This document shows positions 41,780 through 50,425 of a stretch of DNA of 64,000 nucleotides, one piece after another. Origin of the DNA: Amycolatopsis lurida. GTDB taxonomy: Bacteria; Actinomycetota; Actinomycetes; Mycobacteriales; Pseudonocardiaceae. The stretch spans positions 4,247,501 to 4,311,500 of the forward strand of contig NZ_FNTA01000004.1 in assembly GCF_900105055.1 (NCBI RefSeq), read 5' to 3'. A program made the translations under genes and the position numbers. Within the stretch, counting starts at the first letter, position 1. The number at the start of each line of letters is the position of its first letter. The notes under the pieces are model-generated. The model was not told the origin of the DNA, did no database searches, and worked only from the letters and a program-made list of their open reading frames with translations.

Positions 41780-43398
41780 CAGGAACCAAGGAAGCCGCGG
41801 TGACCCCGCCGGCCAACTCACGGGCCGCCCGGATGCGCGAACCTCTCGCGTCGGACGTGGTGAAGGCGACCGCTGAGAAGCACGGCGTCTGTGTTCGGCC
41901 GTTCACGATAGAGGTCGGGGACACCGAGACCGGCGAACTCCGTTACGTCCCCGTTCCCTGCGGCTCGACGGTCGAATCGGTATGCCTGCCGTGCGCTCGG
42001 AAGGCGAAGGCGCTGCGACAGGTCCAGTGCCGTGAAGGCTGGCACATGACCGAGGAACCCGACTTCACCTCAGAGTCGCCGACCGAGGCGCAGACGGAGC
42101 TGCTTGCGTTCCGGGCTGACCTCGTCGCGGCCTACCGCGAAGTGAGCGACCAGGCGGAGGCCGACGAACTGCGGGAAGAGATCCAGGGAGTCGACGACGA
42201 ACTTCGGCAACTCGGGATGCGTGGCCGTCTCCCGTCGATCGACCTGCCCATCAAGAAGGCGGTGAAGCGGTCGACGAAGCGGCGGCAGGACGCGCCGAAC
42301 CTGCCTCGACGCAAGGTCGCCAAGACCACGCTCGGACGGGAGTACGCGGGACGGTTCCGGCCGTCGATGTTCGTCACGCTCACCTGCGACACCTACGGCC
42401 CGGTCCGCTCGGACGGCGCGCCGGTCGATCCGTCGACCTATGACTATCGGCGGGCGGCTCGGGACGCGGTCCACTTCTCCGCGCTCGTGGACCGGTGGTG
42501 GCAGAACCTCCGGCGGGTCGTGGGCTGGGACGCGCAGTACTTCGCGACCGTGGAACCGCAGCGGCGGGCTGCTCCGCACCTGCACGCGGCGATTCGGGGA
42601 TCGGTCCCGCATGACGTGATCCGCCAAGTCACCGAAGCGACCTATCACCAGGTCTGGTGGCCAGAGCACGACCAGGTGGTCTACGTCGACCGGATGCCGC
42701 TGTGGGACGGCGACCGCCGGGTGTTCGTCGACCCCGACACCCGCGAACCGCTGACCGACTGGGACGACGCTGTTGAAGCCGTGGAAAACCCGGCGCACGT
42801 GGTCACCTTCGGCCGTCAGGTGCACTCCAAGGGCATCCTCGGCGGCTCGGAGGAAGCCGGGCGGCACATCGGCTACCTGACCAAGTACCTCACCAAGTCC
42901 ACCGGTCAGGTCGTGGAAGCCGACACGACGCGGCAGAGGGATCACCACGACCGGTTGCACGCGGAGCTGTCGGTGACGCCCTGCTCGCCTCGGTGCGCGG
43001 TGTGGCTGCTGTATGGCATCAATCCCAAGGGCGCCAACGGAAAGACCACCCCTGGGCAGTGCAAAGGACGGGCGCATCGGCGGACCACGCTCGGGCTCCC
43101 GGGGCGGCGGGTGCTGGTGTCGCGCAAGTGGTCGGGGAAGACGCTCGTCGACCACAAGGCGGACCGGAAGGCGTTCGTGATCGAAGCACTGGCGGCGGTC
43201 GGGATCGAGAAACCGGCACCCGATCCGGCTCGACTGGTCTGGCGCAAGGTCGACTCCGGCGACGTGAACGTGCCTCCTCGGGACCACCTGGTGATGCACG
43301 CGATTTCGGAACGGATCACGTGGAAAGCCGAGTACGACAAGGCATTGCTCGCCGCGCAGAGTCCGCCGGATCTTTCGGCAACTCCGCTGGCGGCTTAG
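41776..43398 (+). CDS. Rolling-circle replication initiator (RepSA-type HUH protein)
   Basis: About 540 residues from GTG 41776. The N-terminus has a cysteine cluster (CGSTVESVCLPCARKAK) that may bind zinc. The HUH endonuclease signature is PHLHAAIRG (about residue 267) and the catalytic tyrosine motif is GYLTKYLTK (about residue 365). It should nick one strand at the double-strand origin to start replication of the excised circle. GTGA overlap with the gene before it, and 17 bases to the excisionase start. Confidence 0.88.
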   Translation: MTGTKEAAVTPPANSRAARMREPLASDVVKATAEKHGVCVRPFTIEVGDTETGELRYVPVPCGSTVESVCLPCARKAKALRQVQCREGWHMTEEPDFTSESPTEAQTELLAFRADLVAAYREVSDQAEADELREEIQGVDDELRQLGMRGRLPSIDLPIKKAVKRSTKRRQDAPNLPRRKVAKTTLGREYAGRFRPSMFVTLTCDTYGPVRSDGAPVDPSTYDYRRAARDAVHFSALVDRWWQNLRRVVGWDAQYFATVEPQRRAAPHLHAAIRGSVPHDVIRQVTEATYHQVWWPEHDQVVYVDRMPLWDGDRRVFVDPDTREPLTDWDDAVEAVENPAHVVTFGRQVHSKGILGGSEEAGRHIGYLTKYLTKSTGQVVEADTTRQRDHHDRLHAELSVTPCSPRCAVWLLYGINPKGANGKTTPGQCKGRAHRRTTLGLPGRRVLVSRKWSGKTLVDHKADRKAFVIEALAAVGIEKPAPDPARLVWRKVDSGDVNVPPRDHLVMHAISERITWKAEYDKALLAAQSPPDLSATPLAA

Positions 43399-43415
43399 GA
43401 ACTGGGGAGGCGAAC

Positions 43416-43634
43416 GTGGGAAAGAACTACCTGACAGTCGAAGAAGCAGCCGAGTACCTGAACACGCGCGTCCGGTTCGTGCGGCGGTTGATCGCGGAGA
43501 GGCGCGTGGCGTTCCACAAGGTCGGCGTACACGTGCGGTTCACCATCGCTGATCTTGAGGAGTTCATCCAGGCCGGTCGGGTCGAGCCGATCACGCGGGC
43601 TTCGGTGATCCGGGACCTCGGAAGGGCGGCCTGA
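43416..43634 (+). CDS. xis: Excisionase / helix-turn-helix DNA-binding protein (Xis)
   Basis: A 72-residue winged-helix protein of the MerR/excisionase type (KNYLTVEEAAEYLNTRVRFV, then IAERRVAFHKVG and IADLEEFIQAG). GTG at 43416 follows GGGGAGG at 5 bases. It lies one base before the integrase start, the standard xis-int pair of AICEs, and should favour excision. Confidence 0.9.
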   Translation: MGKNYLTVEEAAEYLNTRVRFVRRLIAERRVAFHKVGVHVRFTIADLEEFIQAGRVEPITRASVIRDLGRAA

Positions 43635-43635
43635 C

Positions 43636-44814
43636 ATGGCGAGTAAGCGAGGGCGTCGGGGTTTTGGCAATGTCCGGCAACGAGCATCGGGGAAGTGGCA
43701 GGCGCGTTATCCGGGACCGGACGGCCAGATGCGGAACGCTCCGACGATGTTCGCCAGCAAGCGCACGGCCGAACAGTGGTTGTCCGTAACCGAAACGCAG
43801 ATCATCAAAGGCGAATGGATCGACCCTGAGAAGGCGAAGGTCACACTCGGGAACTATGCGGACCAGTGGATTACACAGCGACCTGGCCTGCGTCCGCGCA
43901 CTGTCGAGTTGTACCGGTGGCTTCTGCGGAAGCACATCGAAGCGGATCTCGGCGGCGTCGAACTGGGCAAGTTGTCGACGGCGATCGTTCGGCAATGGCG
44001 TGCGGATCGGCTGGCGGCAGGAGTGTCCGAGTCGGTCACTGCCAAGGCATACAGGCTGCTGCGAGCAATCCTGACCACGGCGGTCGACGAGGACAAGATC
44101 TTGCAGCGGAACCCTTGCCGCGTGCGGGGTGCCGACAAGGAAAATCCGGCGGAGCGGCCGATTCTGACCGTTCCTCAGGTGTTCGACCTGGCCGGGCGGA
44201 TGCCGGAGCGGTTCCGGGCGCTCGTGCTGCTGGCCGCGTTCGCGTCGCTCCGTTGGGGTGAGGTGTCTGCGCTGCGGCGGTGTGACGTCGCGGAGGATGG
44301 GAGTTGGGTCCGGATCTCGCGGGCGCTGGTCGAGGTTCCGGGTCGCGGGCTGATCGTGGGTCCGCCGAAGTCGCGGGCAGGAGTGCGGACGTTGATCGTT
44401 CCGGCTGCGATTCGGCGGGACGTGGTGAAGCACCTCGACGCGTTCGTGAAGCCGGAGCACGACGCGCTGCTGTTCACCGGTGAGCGTGCGGGCAACCCGG
44501 TGCGTCGGCCGAACTTCAGTCAGCGGACGAAGTGGACGGAGGTCGTGGCGAAGATGGGGCTCAAGGGTCTGCACTTCCATGACCTCCGGCACGCGGGCAA
44601 CATCTGGGCGTCGAAGGCGGGCACGTCGACCAAAGACCTCATGGCGCGGATGGGGCATGACGACATGCGGGCGGCGCTCATCTACCAGCGGGCGACCAGC
44701 GACGCTGACGAACGGATCGCTGATCGGCTGTCGAAGCTCGTCGACCAGCACCGGACGGGCAACGCGGATGACGATGACGACGGTCTGAGTGGCCAGCCGG
44801 TCCCGGTCGGCTAA
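43636..44814 (+). CDS. int: Tyrosine-family site-specific integrase
   Basis: A 392-residue tyrosine recombinase. An N-terminal AP2-like arm-binding segment (SGKWQARYPGPDGQ) and a SAM-like core-binding domain are followed by the catalytic domain with Arg in SLRWGEVSAL, HxxR in FHDLRHAG, His in MGHDD and the nucleophile Tyr in IYQRAT (about residue 350). It should recombine attP with the tRNA-Gly(CCC) gene. The stop codon lies at the start of the right 20-bp subterminal repeat. Confidence 0.94.
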   Translation: MASKRGRRGFGNVRQRASGKWQARYPGPDGQMRNAPTMFASKRTAEQWLSVTETQIIKGEWIDPEKAKVTLGNYADQWITQRPGLRPRTVELYRWLLRKHIEADLGGVELGKLSTAIVRQWRADRLAAGVSESVTAKAYRLLRAILTTAVDEDKILQRNPCRVRGADKENPAERPILTVPQVFDLAGRMPERFRALVLLAAFASLRWGEVSALRRCDVAEDGSWVRISRALVEVPGRGLIVGPPKSRAGVRTLIVPAAIRRDVVKHLDAFVKPEHDALLFTGERAGNPVRRPNFSQRTKWTEVVAKMGLKGLHFHDLRHAGNIWASKAGTSTKDLMARMGHDDMRAALIYQRATSDADERIADRLSKLVDQHRTGNADDDDDGLSGQPVPVG

Positions 44815-44832
44815 TGGCCCGTTAATGGCCCA
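44813..44832 (+). repeat. 20-bp subterminal direct repeat, right copy
   Basis: Identical in sequence and orientation to 35176-35195. It overlaps the last bases of the integrase stop codon and lies 18 bases inside the attR repeat. Confidence 0.75.
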
Positions 44833-44850
44833 GCCGGAAGATCGGCCGGA

Positions 44851-44949
44851 CAAAGCGAAAGCCCCAGGTCCTAAGTGGACATCCACTGACCTGGGGCTTT
44901 CGCATGAGAGCGGATGACGGGAATCGAACCCGCGTATTCAGCTTGGGAA
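44851..44949. repeat. attR: right 99-bp direct repeat of the integrated element
   Basis: Matches 34991-35089 except at 44906-44907. It comprises the tRNA terminator hairpin (44855-44903) and the 3' part of the intact tRNA gene to the anticodon loop. Identity ends exactly at the 5' side of that loop, a typical crossover position for tyrosine integrases. Confidence 0.93.
44855..44903 (-). terminator. Terminator of the tRNA-Gly gene
   Basis: The same 16-bp-arm hairpin as in attL, located 6 bases downstream of the tRNA 3' end on the minus strand. It also prevents tRNA transcription from entering the integrase gene from behind. Confidence 0.8.
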
Positions 44950-44979
44950 GCTGATGTTCTACCATTGAACTACATCCGC
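44909..44979 (-). tRNA. tRNA-Gly (anticodon CCC), intact
   Basis: On the minus strand, acceptor GCGGATG pairs with CATCCGC; D-arm GTTC-AATGGTA-GAAC; anticodon arm TCAGC-TTCCCAA-GCTGA, giving CCC at positions 34-36; variable loop ATAC; T-arm GCGGG-TTCGATT-CCCGT; discriminator T. CCA is not encoded. The 3' half is supplied by the attR repeat, so the gene is restored after insertion. Confidence 0.95.
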
Positions 44980-45090
44980 AGTGCGCCGCCAGCATACATG
45001 GTCCGGATCTGCCCTTGCCAAGCCCCACCCCATCCTTGACGCCGCCCGCAAAAGTGACAACACTTGTTGTCGACCTCGGAGGTGATCCGG

Positions 45091-46296
45091 ATGGGTGAGC
45101 GGCTGCCTGATCCCGAACTGTTCCGTCAAGGCGGGTTCCGGGTCGCGTCGAGGTTGTTCATCGAGGGCGACATCAGGGGCGACGAGCGCCAGGTGGCCCG
45201 GTTGCGGCGGTTCGCGCAGCGGGAGGATCCGGCGGCCGACGTGCTGGTGCCGTTGTTGCGCCAGGGTGCCCAAGGCCAGTTCGAACAGGCGCTGCGGCAA
45301 GGGATCGACAGCGTCGAGAGTCCGCCGGAGGAGCTCGAAGCCTTCTTCCGCGACGTCGAGGCGACGCCGTACTGGGTCGATCCGGACCGGTTGGATCGTG
45401 GAGCGCGGGCGATCACGCGCGCCGGGTTGCTCGGTCTCTTCCCGCTCGGCGACGTCTCGCTGATGGGCGGCTATCTCGCGTCGCGCGCCACGAAGGCGCT
45501 CGTCGGCACCGGTGAGATCGAGTACAAGGCGGCGCGACGCCTCGTCGAGACGGCGACGTGGTGGATCCACGTCACGACACCGGGCGCGCTGGTGCCCGGC
45601 GGGCGCGGGTACGAGTCCGCGTTGCGGGTGCGGATCGTGCACGCGCACGTCCGCGCGGCCATGAACCGCCGCAAGGACTGGGATTACGCCGCTTGGGACA
45701 AGCCGGTCAACCAGGTCCAGACCGCGGGCACGCTCCTGCTCTTCTCGCTCGTCTACGTCTTCGGCACGCAACTGCTCGGGCTCCGCTACAGCGCCCGCGA
45801 GCGCGCCGACATCCTGCACCTTTGGCGTTACGTCGGCTGGCTGATGGGCGTCGACGAGGAACTCCTGCCCGCCGGCGAGGACGACGCCTGGCGTCTGCTG
45901 TGGCTGCTCGCCACCACCGAGTTCATCCCGGACGACGATTCCAAACGGCTCGCCGCGGCGCTGATGAAGTCCCACGCCGGGATCGGCGAGGGCCGGGGCG
46001 CGCTCGGCAAGGTCCTTTCGCACGTGTCGGTCGCCGGGCACGGGGCGATCAGCAGGCTCCTGCTGGGCAAGACCAACGCCGACTTCCTGGAGCTGCCCGA
46101 CGATCCGGTCGCGCAGGCGGCCGTGGTCGCGGTGGCGGGCGTCAACTTCGCCGCCGAGACGGTCCGGCGGGTGGTGCCCGGCGCGACGGCGCTCCAGGAG
46201 CTGCTCGGGGCCGCCGGGCGGCGCCACTACCTGCGGCAGGTCACCAAGGTGTTCGGGCTCGACCCGACCTACGGCAGGCACATGAAGGCCGCTTGA
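45091..46296 (+). CDS. MpaB-family oxygenase (DUF2236)
   Basis: A 401-residue protein of the MpaB/latex-clearing-like DUF2236 family, with TPYWVDPDRLDRGARAITR near residue 90, IVHAHVRAAM, and WRYVGWLMGVDEELLP. The conserved histidines and arginines of this family are thought to bind heme b. The start ATG 45091 follows GGAGGTGAT, an ideal ribosome site. It is the first chromosomal gene beyond the tRNA. The substrate is unknown. Confidence 0.85.
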   Translation: MGERLPDPELFRQGGFRVASRLFIEGDIRGDERQVARLRRFAQREDPAADVLVPLLRQGAQGQFEQALRQGIDSVESPPEELEAFFRDVEATPYWVDPDRLDRGARAITRAGLLGLFPLGDVSLMGGYLASRATKALVGTGEIEYKAARRLVETATWWIHVTTPGALVPGGRGYESALRVRIVHAHVRAAMNRRKDWDYAAWDKPVNQVQTAGTLLLFSLVYVFGTQLLGLRYSARERADILHLWRYVGWLMGVDEELLPAGEDDAWRLLWLLATTEFIPDDDSKRLAAALMKSHAGIGEGRGALGKVLSHVSVAGHGAISRLLLGKTNADFLELPDDPVAQAAVVAVAGVNFAAETVRRVVPGATALQELLGAAGRRHYLRQVTKVFGLDPTYGRHMKAA

Positions 46297-46309
46297 CTAC
46301 GCTGATCGC

Positions 46310-46891
46310 GTGCTCCTCAGCGACCGTGACCTCCGTAAAGAGCTCGACGCCGGCCGTCTCGGCGTCGACCCGTTCGACCCGATGATGGTCCAGCCGTCGA
46401 GCATCGACGTGCGACTCGACCGCTACTTCCGCGTGTTCGACAACAGCAAGTACACGCATATCGACCCGCAGCTCCAGCAGGACGAGCTGACCTCGCTGGT
46501 CGAGAAGGAGGGCGAAGACCCCTTCGTCCTTCACCCCGGGGAGTTCGTCCTCGGCTCCACCTACGAGACCGTCACGCTCGCCGACGACCTCGCCGGCCGT
46601 CTGGAAGGCAAGTCCTCCCTCGGCCGCCTCGGGCTGCTCACGCACTCCACCGCGGGCTTCATCGACCCCGGCTTCTCCGGTCACATCACGCTGGAGCTGT
46701 CGAACGTCGCCAACCTGCCGATCACGCTCTGGCCGGGCATGAAGATCGGCCAGCTCTGCATCTTCCGCCTGTCCAGCGCGGCGGAGTTCCCGTACGGCTC
46801 GAACGAGGCCGGTTCGCGCTACCAGGGGCAGCGGGGGCCGACCCCGAGCCGTGCGTACAAGAACTTCCACCGCGTCGACACCTGGCGCTAA
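46310..46891 (+). CDS. dcd: dCTP deaminase (dUMP-forming type likely)
   Basis: A 193-residue dUTPase-fold enzyme: MVQPSSIDVRLDRYFRVFDN, GRLEGKSSLGRLGLLTHSTA, AGFIDPGFSGHITLEL, and a C-terminal GSRYQGQRGPTPSR. Similar in length and motifs to the mycobacterial bifunctional enzyme that makes dUMP directly from dCTP; the bifunctionality is inferred. GTG at 46310. The end overlaps the convergent monooxygenase gene by 4 bases. Confidence 0.94.
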   Translation: MLLSDRDLRKELDAGRLGVDPFDPMMVQPSSIDVRLDRYFRVFDNSKYTHIDPQLQQDELTSLVEKEGEDPFVLHPGEFVLGSTYETVTLADDLAGRLEGKSSLGRLGLLTHSTAGFIDPGFSGHITLELSNVANLPITLWPGMKIGQLCIFRLSSAAEFPYGSNEAGSRYQGQRGPTPSRAYKNFHRVDTWR

Positions 46892-48072
46892 GCCACCGGG
46901 GCTTCCCAGTCGATCCGGTGCCGCCACATGAAGGCGTTCGGGTCCTCCTTCGGCGGGTTCTTGAACGCGCGCGTGAGGAAGAAGTCCCGGATCACCCGTC
47001 CGACGGGGCCGACCGCTTTCGCGTCGCCGTTGCGCTTGCCGCGCTCGACGACGGCTTCGACGCGCTCGCGGCGCAGCCCTTCGTAGACGGCGAGCGCCTG
47101 GGGAATCGAGGGCACGTCACGCAGGCATCGCGCCAGCGTGACGGCGTCCTCGATGGCCATCGCGGCGCCTTGCCCAGCCGCCGGTGAGGTCGCGTGGGCG
47201 GCGTCGCCGATGATGACCATCCGGTTCGTCCGCCAGGTCGGCACGCTCGGGAAGTCGTACGTCGCCCACGGCCGGTAGATCTCCGGTGTCGCGCGCACGA
47301 TCCGCGCGGCCGGGGTGCGGTCCACCGCCAGCTGCCGGATCAGGCCCTCTCGCCAGGTGGTCGTCACGGCGAGGTCGGCCGGAGATGGCTCATGCTTCCG
47401 AGGGACGTTCGCGAACCACCAGACGCCGCCGGCTGGGTGGACGACGTGAGTGAAGAAGAGCCGTTTGCCGAACGTCATGTGCATGACGCCGGGTTCGTCG
47501 TCCAGCCGCAGGCCTTCGGTCACGCCGCCGGTGTTCAGCAGAGGCACGTAGCGCGGTGACGGCGCCCGCGGGTCGATGATCGTCCGCACCCGCGAGCGGA
47601 GCCCGTCCGCGCCGATCACCAGGTCGCCCTCGGCCGACGAGCCGTCCTCGAAGGTCGCGAGGACGCCCGAAGCGGTCTCGCGTGCGTCGGCCAGACGCTT
47701 GCCGTAGCGGATCTCGATGCCGCGTCTGACGGCTTCGTCGCGAAGTCCGATGTACAGCTCGGAGCGCAGCACGGTCTGGCTCACGGTGCCGTCCTCAAGC
47801 CGTCCACCGAGCGCGAGGTCGGCCAGTTCGCGGCCGTCGCCCAGCCGCATCTTGATCTGCGGCGTGTCGAAGCCCAGGCCTTTGACCAGGCTTTTCAGGC
47901 CCAATGGCCCCAGCGCGTCGAGGCCGTTCACCGCCAGGGTCAGGAACGCGCCGACTCCTTCCGCGGTCCGGTCGTACGCCTCGTGGATCACCGGCTCGTG
48001 ACCCGTCTCGTGCAGGGCGATCGCCGTGATCGTGCCCGCGATGCCCCCGCCGGCGATCAGTACCTTCGCCAT
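46888..48072 (-). CDS. FAD-dependent aromatic monooxygenase
   Basis: A 394-residue flavoprotein monooxygenase with the N-terminal FAD motif AGGGIAGTITAIALHETG, the DG motif (VIGADGLRSRVR) and the GD motif (IGDAAHATSPAAGQGAAM). It belongs to the PHBH-type group that hydroxylates aromatic or polyketide substrates; the substrate is unknown. Divergent from a MarR-type regulator with palindromic sites between, so induction by its substrate through that regulator is likely. Confidence 0.9.
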   Translation of the reverse strand: MAKVLIAGGGIAGTITAIALHETGHEPVIHEAYDRTAEGVGAFLTLAVNGLDALGPLGLKSLVKGLGFDTPQIKMRLGDGRELADLALGGRLEDGTVSQTVLRSELYIGLRDEAVRRGIEIRYGKRLADARETASGVLATFEDGSSAEGDLVIGADGLRSRVRTIIDPRAPSPRYVPLLNTGGVTEGLRLDDEPGVMHMTFGKRLFFTHVVHPAGGVWWFANVPRKHEPSPADLAVTTTWREGLIRQLAVDRTPAARIVRATPEIYRPWATYDFPSVPTWRTNRMVIIGDAAHATSPAAGQGAAMAIEDAVTLARCLRDVPSIPQALAVYEGLRRERVEAVVERGKRNGDAKAVGPVGRVIRDFFLTRAFKNPPKEDPNAFMWRHRIDWEAPVA

Positions 48073-48094
48073 GTAGTTCACCCCATCGAATATC

Positions 48095-48119
48095 TTAGAA
48101 ACTAATTCGTTCTGTCGAA
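48095..48119. promoter_or_regulatory. Candidate MarR operator in the divergent region
   Basis: Two adjoining palindromes: TTAGAAACTAA (48095-48105) and TTCGTTCTGTCGAA (48106-48119). They lie between the monooxygenase start (48072) and the MarR start (48146). A -10-like TAGGCT (48133-48138) lies 7 bases before the MarR GTG, suggesting a leaderless transcript. Confidence 0.6.
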
Positions 48120-48145
48120 CTAAAGACTCGGCTAGGCTGGCCGCT

Positions 48146-48604
48146 GTGTCAAGCGAGCGAGCTGAACTGATCGAACGAGTCCTCGGTGGGTCGCGGGCGC
48201 TGTCGACCGAGACGGTCATGTTCCACACCGCGATCGCCGAGCAGCGCGGCCTTTCGGTCGTCGAAAGCAAGGTGACCGACTACCTCGCCCGCTTCGGGCC
48301 GCAGACGCCGAAGGCGCTCTCTCGGCTTGCGGGGCTCGCGCCGGCCTCGATCACCGCGCTCATCGACAGGCTCGAGAGCAAGGGGATCGTCGCGCGGAAG
48401 CCGCATCCCGAGGATCGGCGGAAGGTGCTCATCGAGATCGACGGGGCGGCGATGGCCTCGGTCGCGCCGTTGTGGGACCACCTGGTGAAGTCGGTCCGCG
48501 AGGCCTGTGAGAACTACACGGACGGGGAACTGGAGACCGTGATCCGGTTCCTCGCCGACGCGACGGCGATCACGCACGACTCCACAGGTCGCCTCGGCCG
48601 CTGA
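48146..48604 (+). CDS. MarR-family transcriptional regulator
   Basis: A 152-residue winged-helix regulator (LSVVESKVTDYLARFGPQTP, then LAPASITALIDRLESKGIVA and KPHPEDRRKVLIEI). It probably controls the divergent flavin monooxygenase and itself. The GTG start is 7 bases from a -10-like box. Confidence 0.9.
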   Translation: MSSERAELIERVLGGSRALSTETVMFHTAIAEQRGLSVVESKVTDYLARFGPQTPKALSRLAGLAPASITALIDRLESKGIVARKPHPEDRRKVLIEIDGAAMASVAPLWDHLVKSVREACENYTDGELETVIRFLADATAITHDSTGRLGR

Positions 48605-48644
48605 CCGGTATTACTACTTTCGGGGGTATTGCCGTAACCAGTTC

Positions 48645-49418
48645 GTGATAGTTTTCGGCCCCGTGTCCCCCAATAGAACACGAAGCCGGTTACTGCTGGT
48701 CACGCTCAGCGTCCTGCTGGGCGGAGTGATCGCCAGTGCGAGCTACCTGATGGTGACCGATCGGTTCCAAGGTACTGCGCTGAGTAATCTGTCACTGAGT
48801 GTTCCCGACACCAAGGGCAGGCCCGGCGAGGCCCTCGCGAAGCCTCCTTCCTACTTCGGTCAGACGTCCGCTCCGGCCCCTGGCGGCCCCGCGGCCGGTT
48901 CGCCCGCGCCGACGTCGTCTTCGGCCGCGCCCACGTCATCCTCCGCGCCGCCCACCTCGTCGTCCGCCGCGGCCGAGCCGCCCGCGCAGACCTCCGAGGC
49001 CCCCAAGCCTTCGTCGAGCAAGGCGCCGGAGCCGCCTCGTTCGCAGGACAGCTCGCTCGCCGGGCAGGTCATCGATCTCGTCAACGCCGAGCGGGCCGAC
49101 GCCGGTTGCTCGCCGGTGAGCAACGAGTCGCATCTCGCCGCCGCCGCGCAGGGCCACAGCGACGACATGTCCGCCCGCAACTACTTCTCGCACACGACAC
49201 CGGAAGGCGTCACGTTCGACCAGCGCATCCGCGCCGCCGGCTACGACAAGCCGGGTGCCGAGAACATCGCCAAGGGCCAGTCGAGCGCCGCCAAGGTGAT
49301 GGACGCCTGGATGAACTCCGCGGGGCACCGCGCGAACATCCTCAACTGCAAGCTGAAGAAGATCGGTGTCGGCGTCAACACCAAGGGCATGTACTGGACG
49401 CAGAACTTCGGCTACTGA
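48645..49418 (+). CDS. CAP/SCP-domain extracellular protein
   Basis: A 257-residue protein: a signal-anchor helix (LLLVTLSVLLGGVIASASYL), a Pro/Ser/Ala/Thr-rich linker of about 70 residues, then a C-terminal CAP domain (VIDLVNAERADAGCSPVSNE, HSDDMSARNYFSHTTPEG, AENIAKGQSSA, AWMNSAGHRANILN). CAP proteins in bacteria are secreted or wall-associated, often of unknown role. The start is GTG 48645 or GTG 48663. It overlaps the convergent transporter gene by 7 bases. Confidence 0.88.
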   Translation: MIVFGPVSPNRTRSRLLLVTLSVLLGGVIASASYLMVTDRFQGTALSNLSLSVPDTKGRPGEALAKPPSYFGQTSAPAPGGPAAGSPAPTSSSAAPTSSSAPPTSSSAAAEPPAQTSEAPKPSSSKAPEPPRSQDSSLAGQVIDLVNAERADAGCSPVSNESHLAAAAQGHSDDMSARNYFSHTTPEGVTFDQRIRAAGYDKPGAENIAKGQSSAAKVMDAWMNSAGHRANILNCKLKKIGVGVNTKGMYWTQNFGY

Positions 49419-50395
49419 CCCTTGCCCCACTCGCCGTAGCGCGCCAGCACGGCCGCGCGCAGTTCGGCGTCCGTGCGGGGGACGGGTTCGATGAACACCT
49501 CGGTGACGTCGCCGAACGTCTCCGCCAGTTCGGCCGCCATCCGGACGCAGGCGCGTTCGACCTCCGCGGCGCCCAGGGAATCGTCGAAATCGACGCGGGC
49601 GCAGACGAGCACCTGATCGGTGCCCATCAGCATGGTCTGCAGGTCGACGACGGCCTCGATCTCGGGCGTGCCCATCAGGTGGTCCCGGACCCCGCGCACC
49701 AGCCTGGGATCGGCCTGCCTGCCGATCAGCAGGCCGCGGTTGGTGCGCCCGAGTACGTAGGCGACGAGTGCCAGCAGCACCCCGATCGCGATCGACGCCG
49801 CGCCGTCCCAGACGTGCGATCCGGTGAGCTGGTGCAGCCCGATCCCCGCGAACGCGAGCAGCAGGCCGATCAGGGCGGCCGTGTCCTCGAACAGGACGGT
49901 CTTCGGAGCCGGGTCGTCGATCATCCGCAGGTAGACCGAGACCTTCTGGCCCGATTCCGCGGCGTCGCGCCGCACCTGCCGCACGGCCTGGAACCACGAG
50001 ACGGACTCCAGGGCGAACGCGATCGCGAGGACGACGTAACCGACGATCGGATCGGTCTGCTCGGTCTCCTCGCCGAAGACCGTCGAGAAGCCTTCGTAGA
50101 GCGCGAACATCGCGCCGGAGGCGAAGATCGACACCGCCGCGAGCAGCGACCAGAAGTACCGCTCCTTGCCGTAGCCGAACGGGTGAACGCGGTCGGCGGG
50201 GCGGTCCGACCGTTTCAACGCGGTCAGCAGGAGGACTTCGGTGATCGTGTCGGCCACCGAGTGCGCGGCCTCCGACAGCATCGCGCCGGAGCCGGTGATG
50301 ATCCCGGCGATCAGTTTCAGCACGGCGATGGCGAGGTTGACCCCGCCGGCCAGCACCACGGTCAGGGTGCTCTCGTCACCGGATTCTTCACTCAC
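49412..50395 (-). CDS. Cation diffusion facilitator (CDF) family transporter
   Basis: A 327-residue membrane protein with six predicted helices and the CDF metal-site motif HSVAD (SEAAHSVADTITEVL), followed by the RPADRVHPFGYGKERYF loop typical of ZT/FieF-type members. The C-terminal cytoplasmic domain is long (VEAVVDLQTMLMG, FIEPVP). It should export divalent metals such as zinc, iron or manganese. Confidence 0.9.
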   Translation of the reverse strand: MSEESGDESTLTVVLAGGVNLAIAVLKLIAGIITGSGAMLSEAAHSVADTITEVLLLTALKRSDRPADRVHPFGYGKERYFWSLLAAVSIFASGAMFALYEGFSTVFGEETEQTDPIVGYVVLAIAFALESVSWFQAVRQVRRDAAESGQKVSVYLRMIDDPAPKTVLFEDTAALIGLLLAFAGIGLHQLTGSHVWDGAASIAIGVLLALVAYVLGRTNRGLLIGRQADPRLVRGVRDHLMGTPEIEAVVDLQTMLMGTDQVLVCARVDFDDSLGAAEVERACVRMAAELAETFGDVTEVFIEPVPRTDAELRAAVLARYGEWGKGQ

Positions 50396-50425
50396 CTTGC
50401 GTAGCGTAGTGCGAGTGCGGTGATC

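Larger units (their letters stand above)
34991..44949. mobile_element. Integrated actinomycete conjugative element (AICE, pSAM2 type)
   Basis: An element of about 9.9 kb bounded by direct repeats in tRNA-Gly(CCC). It carries the full AICE core in the usual order: GntR/KorSA-like repressor, Pra-like protein, small proteins, FtsK/TraB-like transfer ATPase, HUH replication initiator, excisionase and tyrosine integrase at the attR end. Such elements excise, replicate by rolling circle and move double-stranded DNA between mycelia using one hexameric FtsK-like pump. All core genes look intact, so it may still be mobile. Spread (Spd) proteins for transfer within mycelia are not recognised. Confidence 0.92.

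Noticed and set aside
39501..41924. An 807-codon open frame on the minus strand opposite the transfer ATPase
   Set aside because: It lies entirely antisense to the FtsK-like gene, lacks a ribosome site and has shadow composition rich in Arg, Pro and His. The plus-strand genes have clear motifs and coupled starts.
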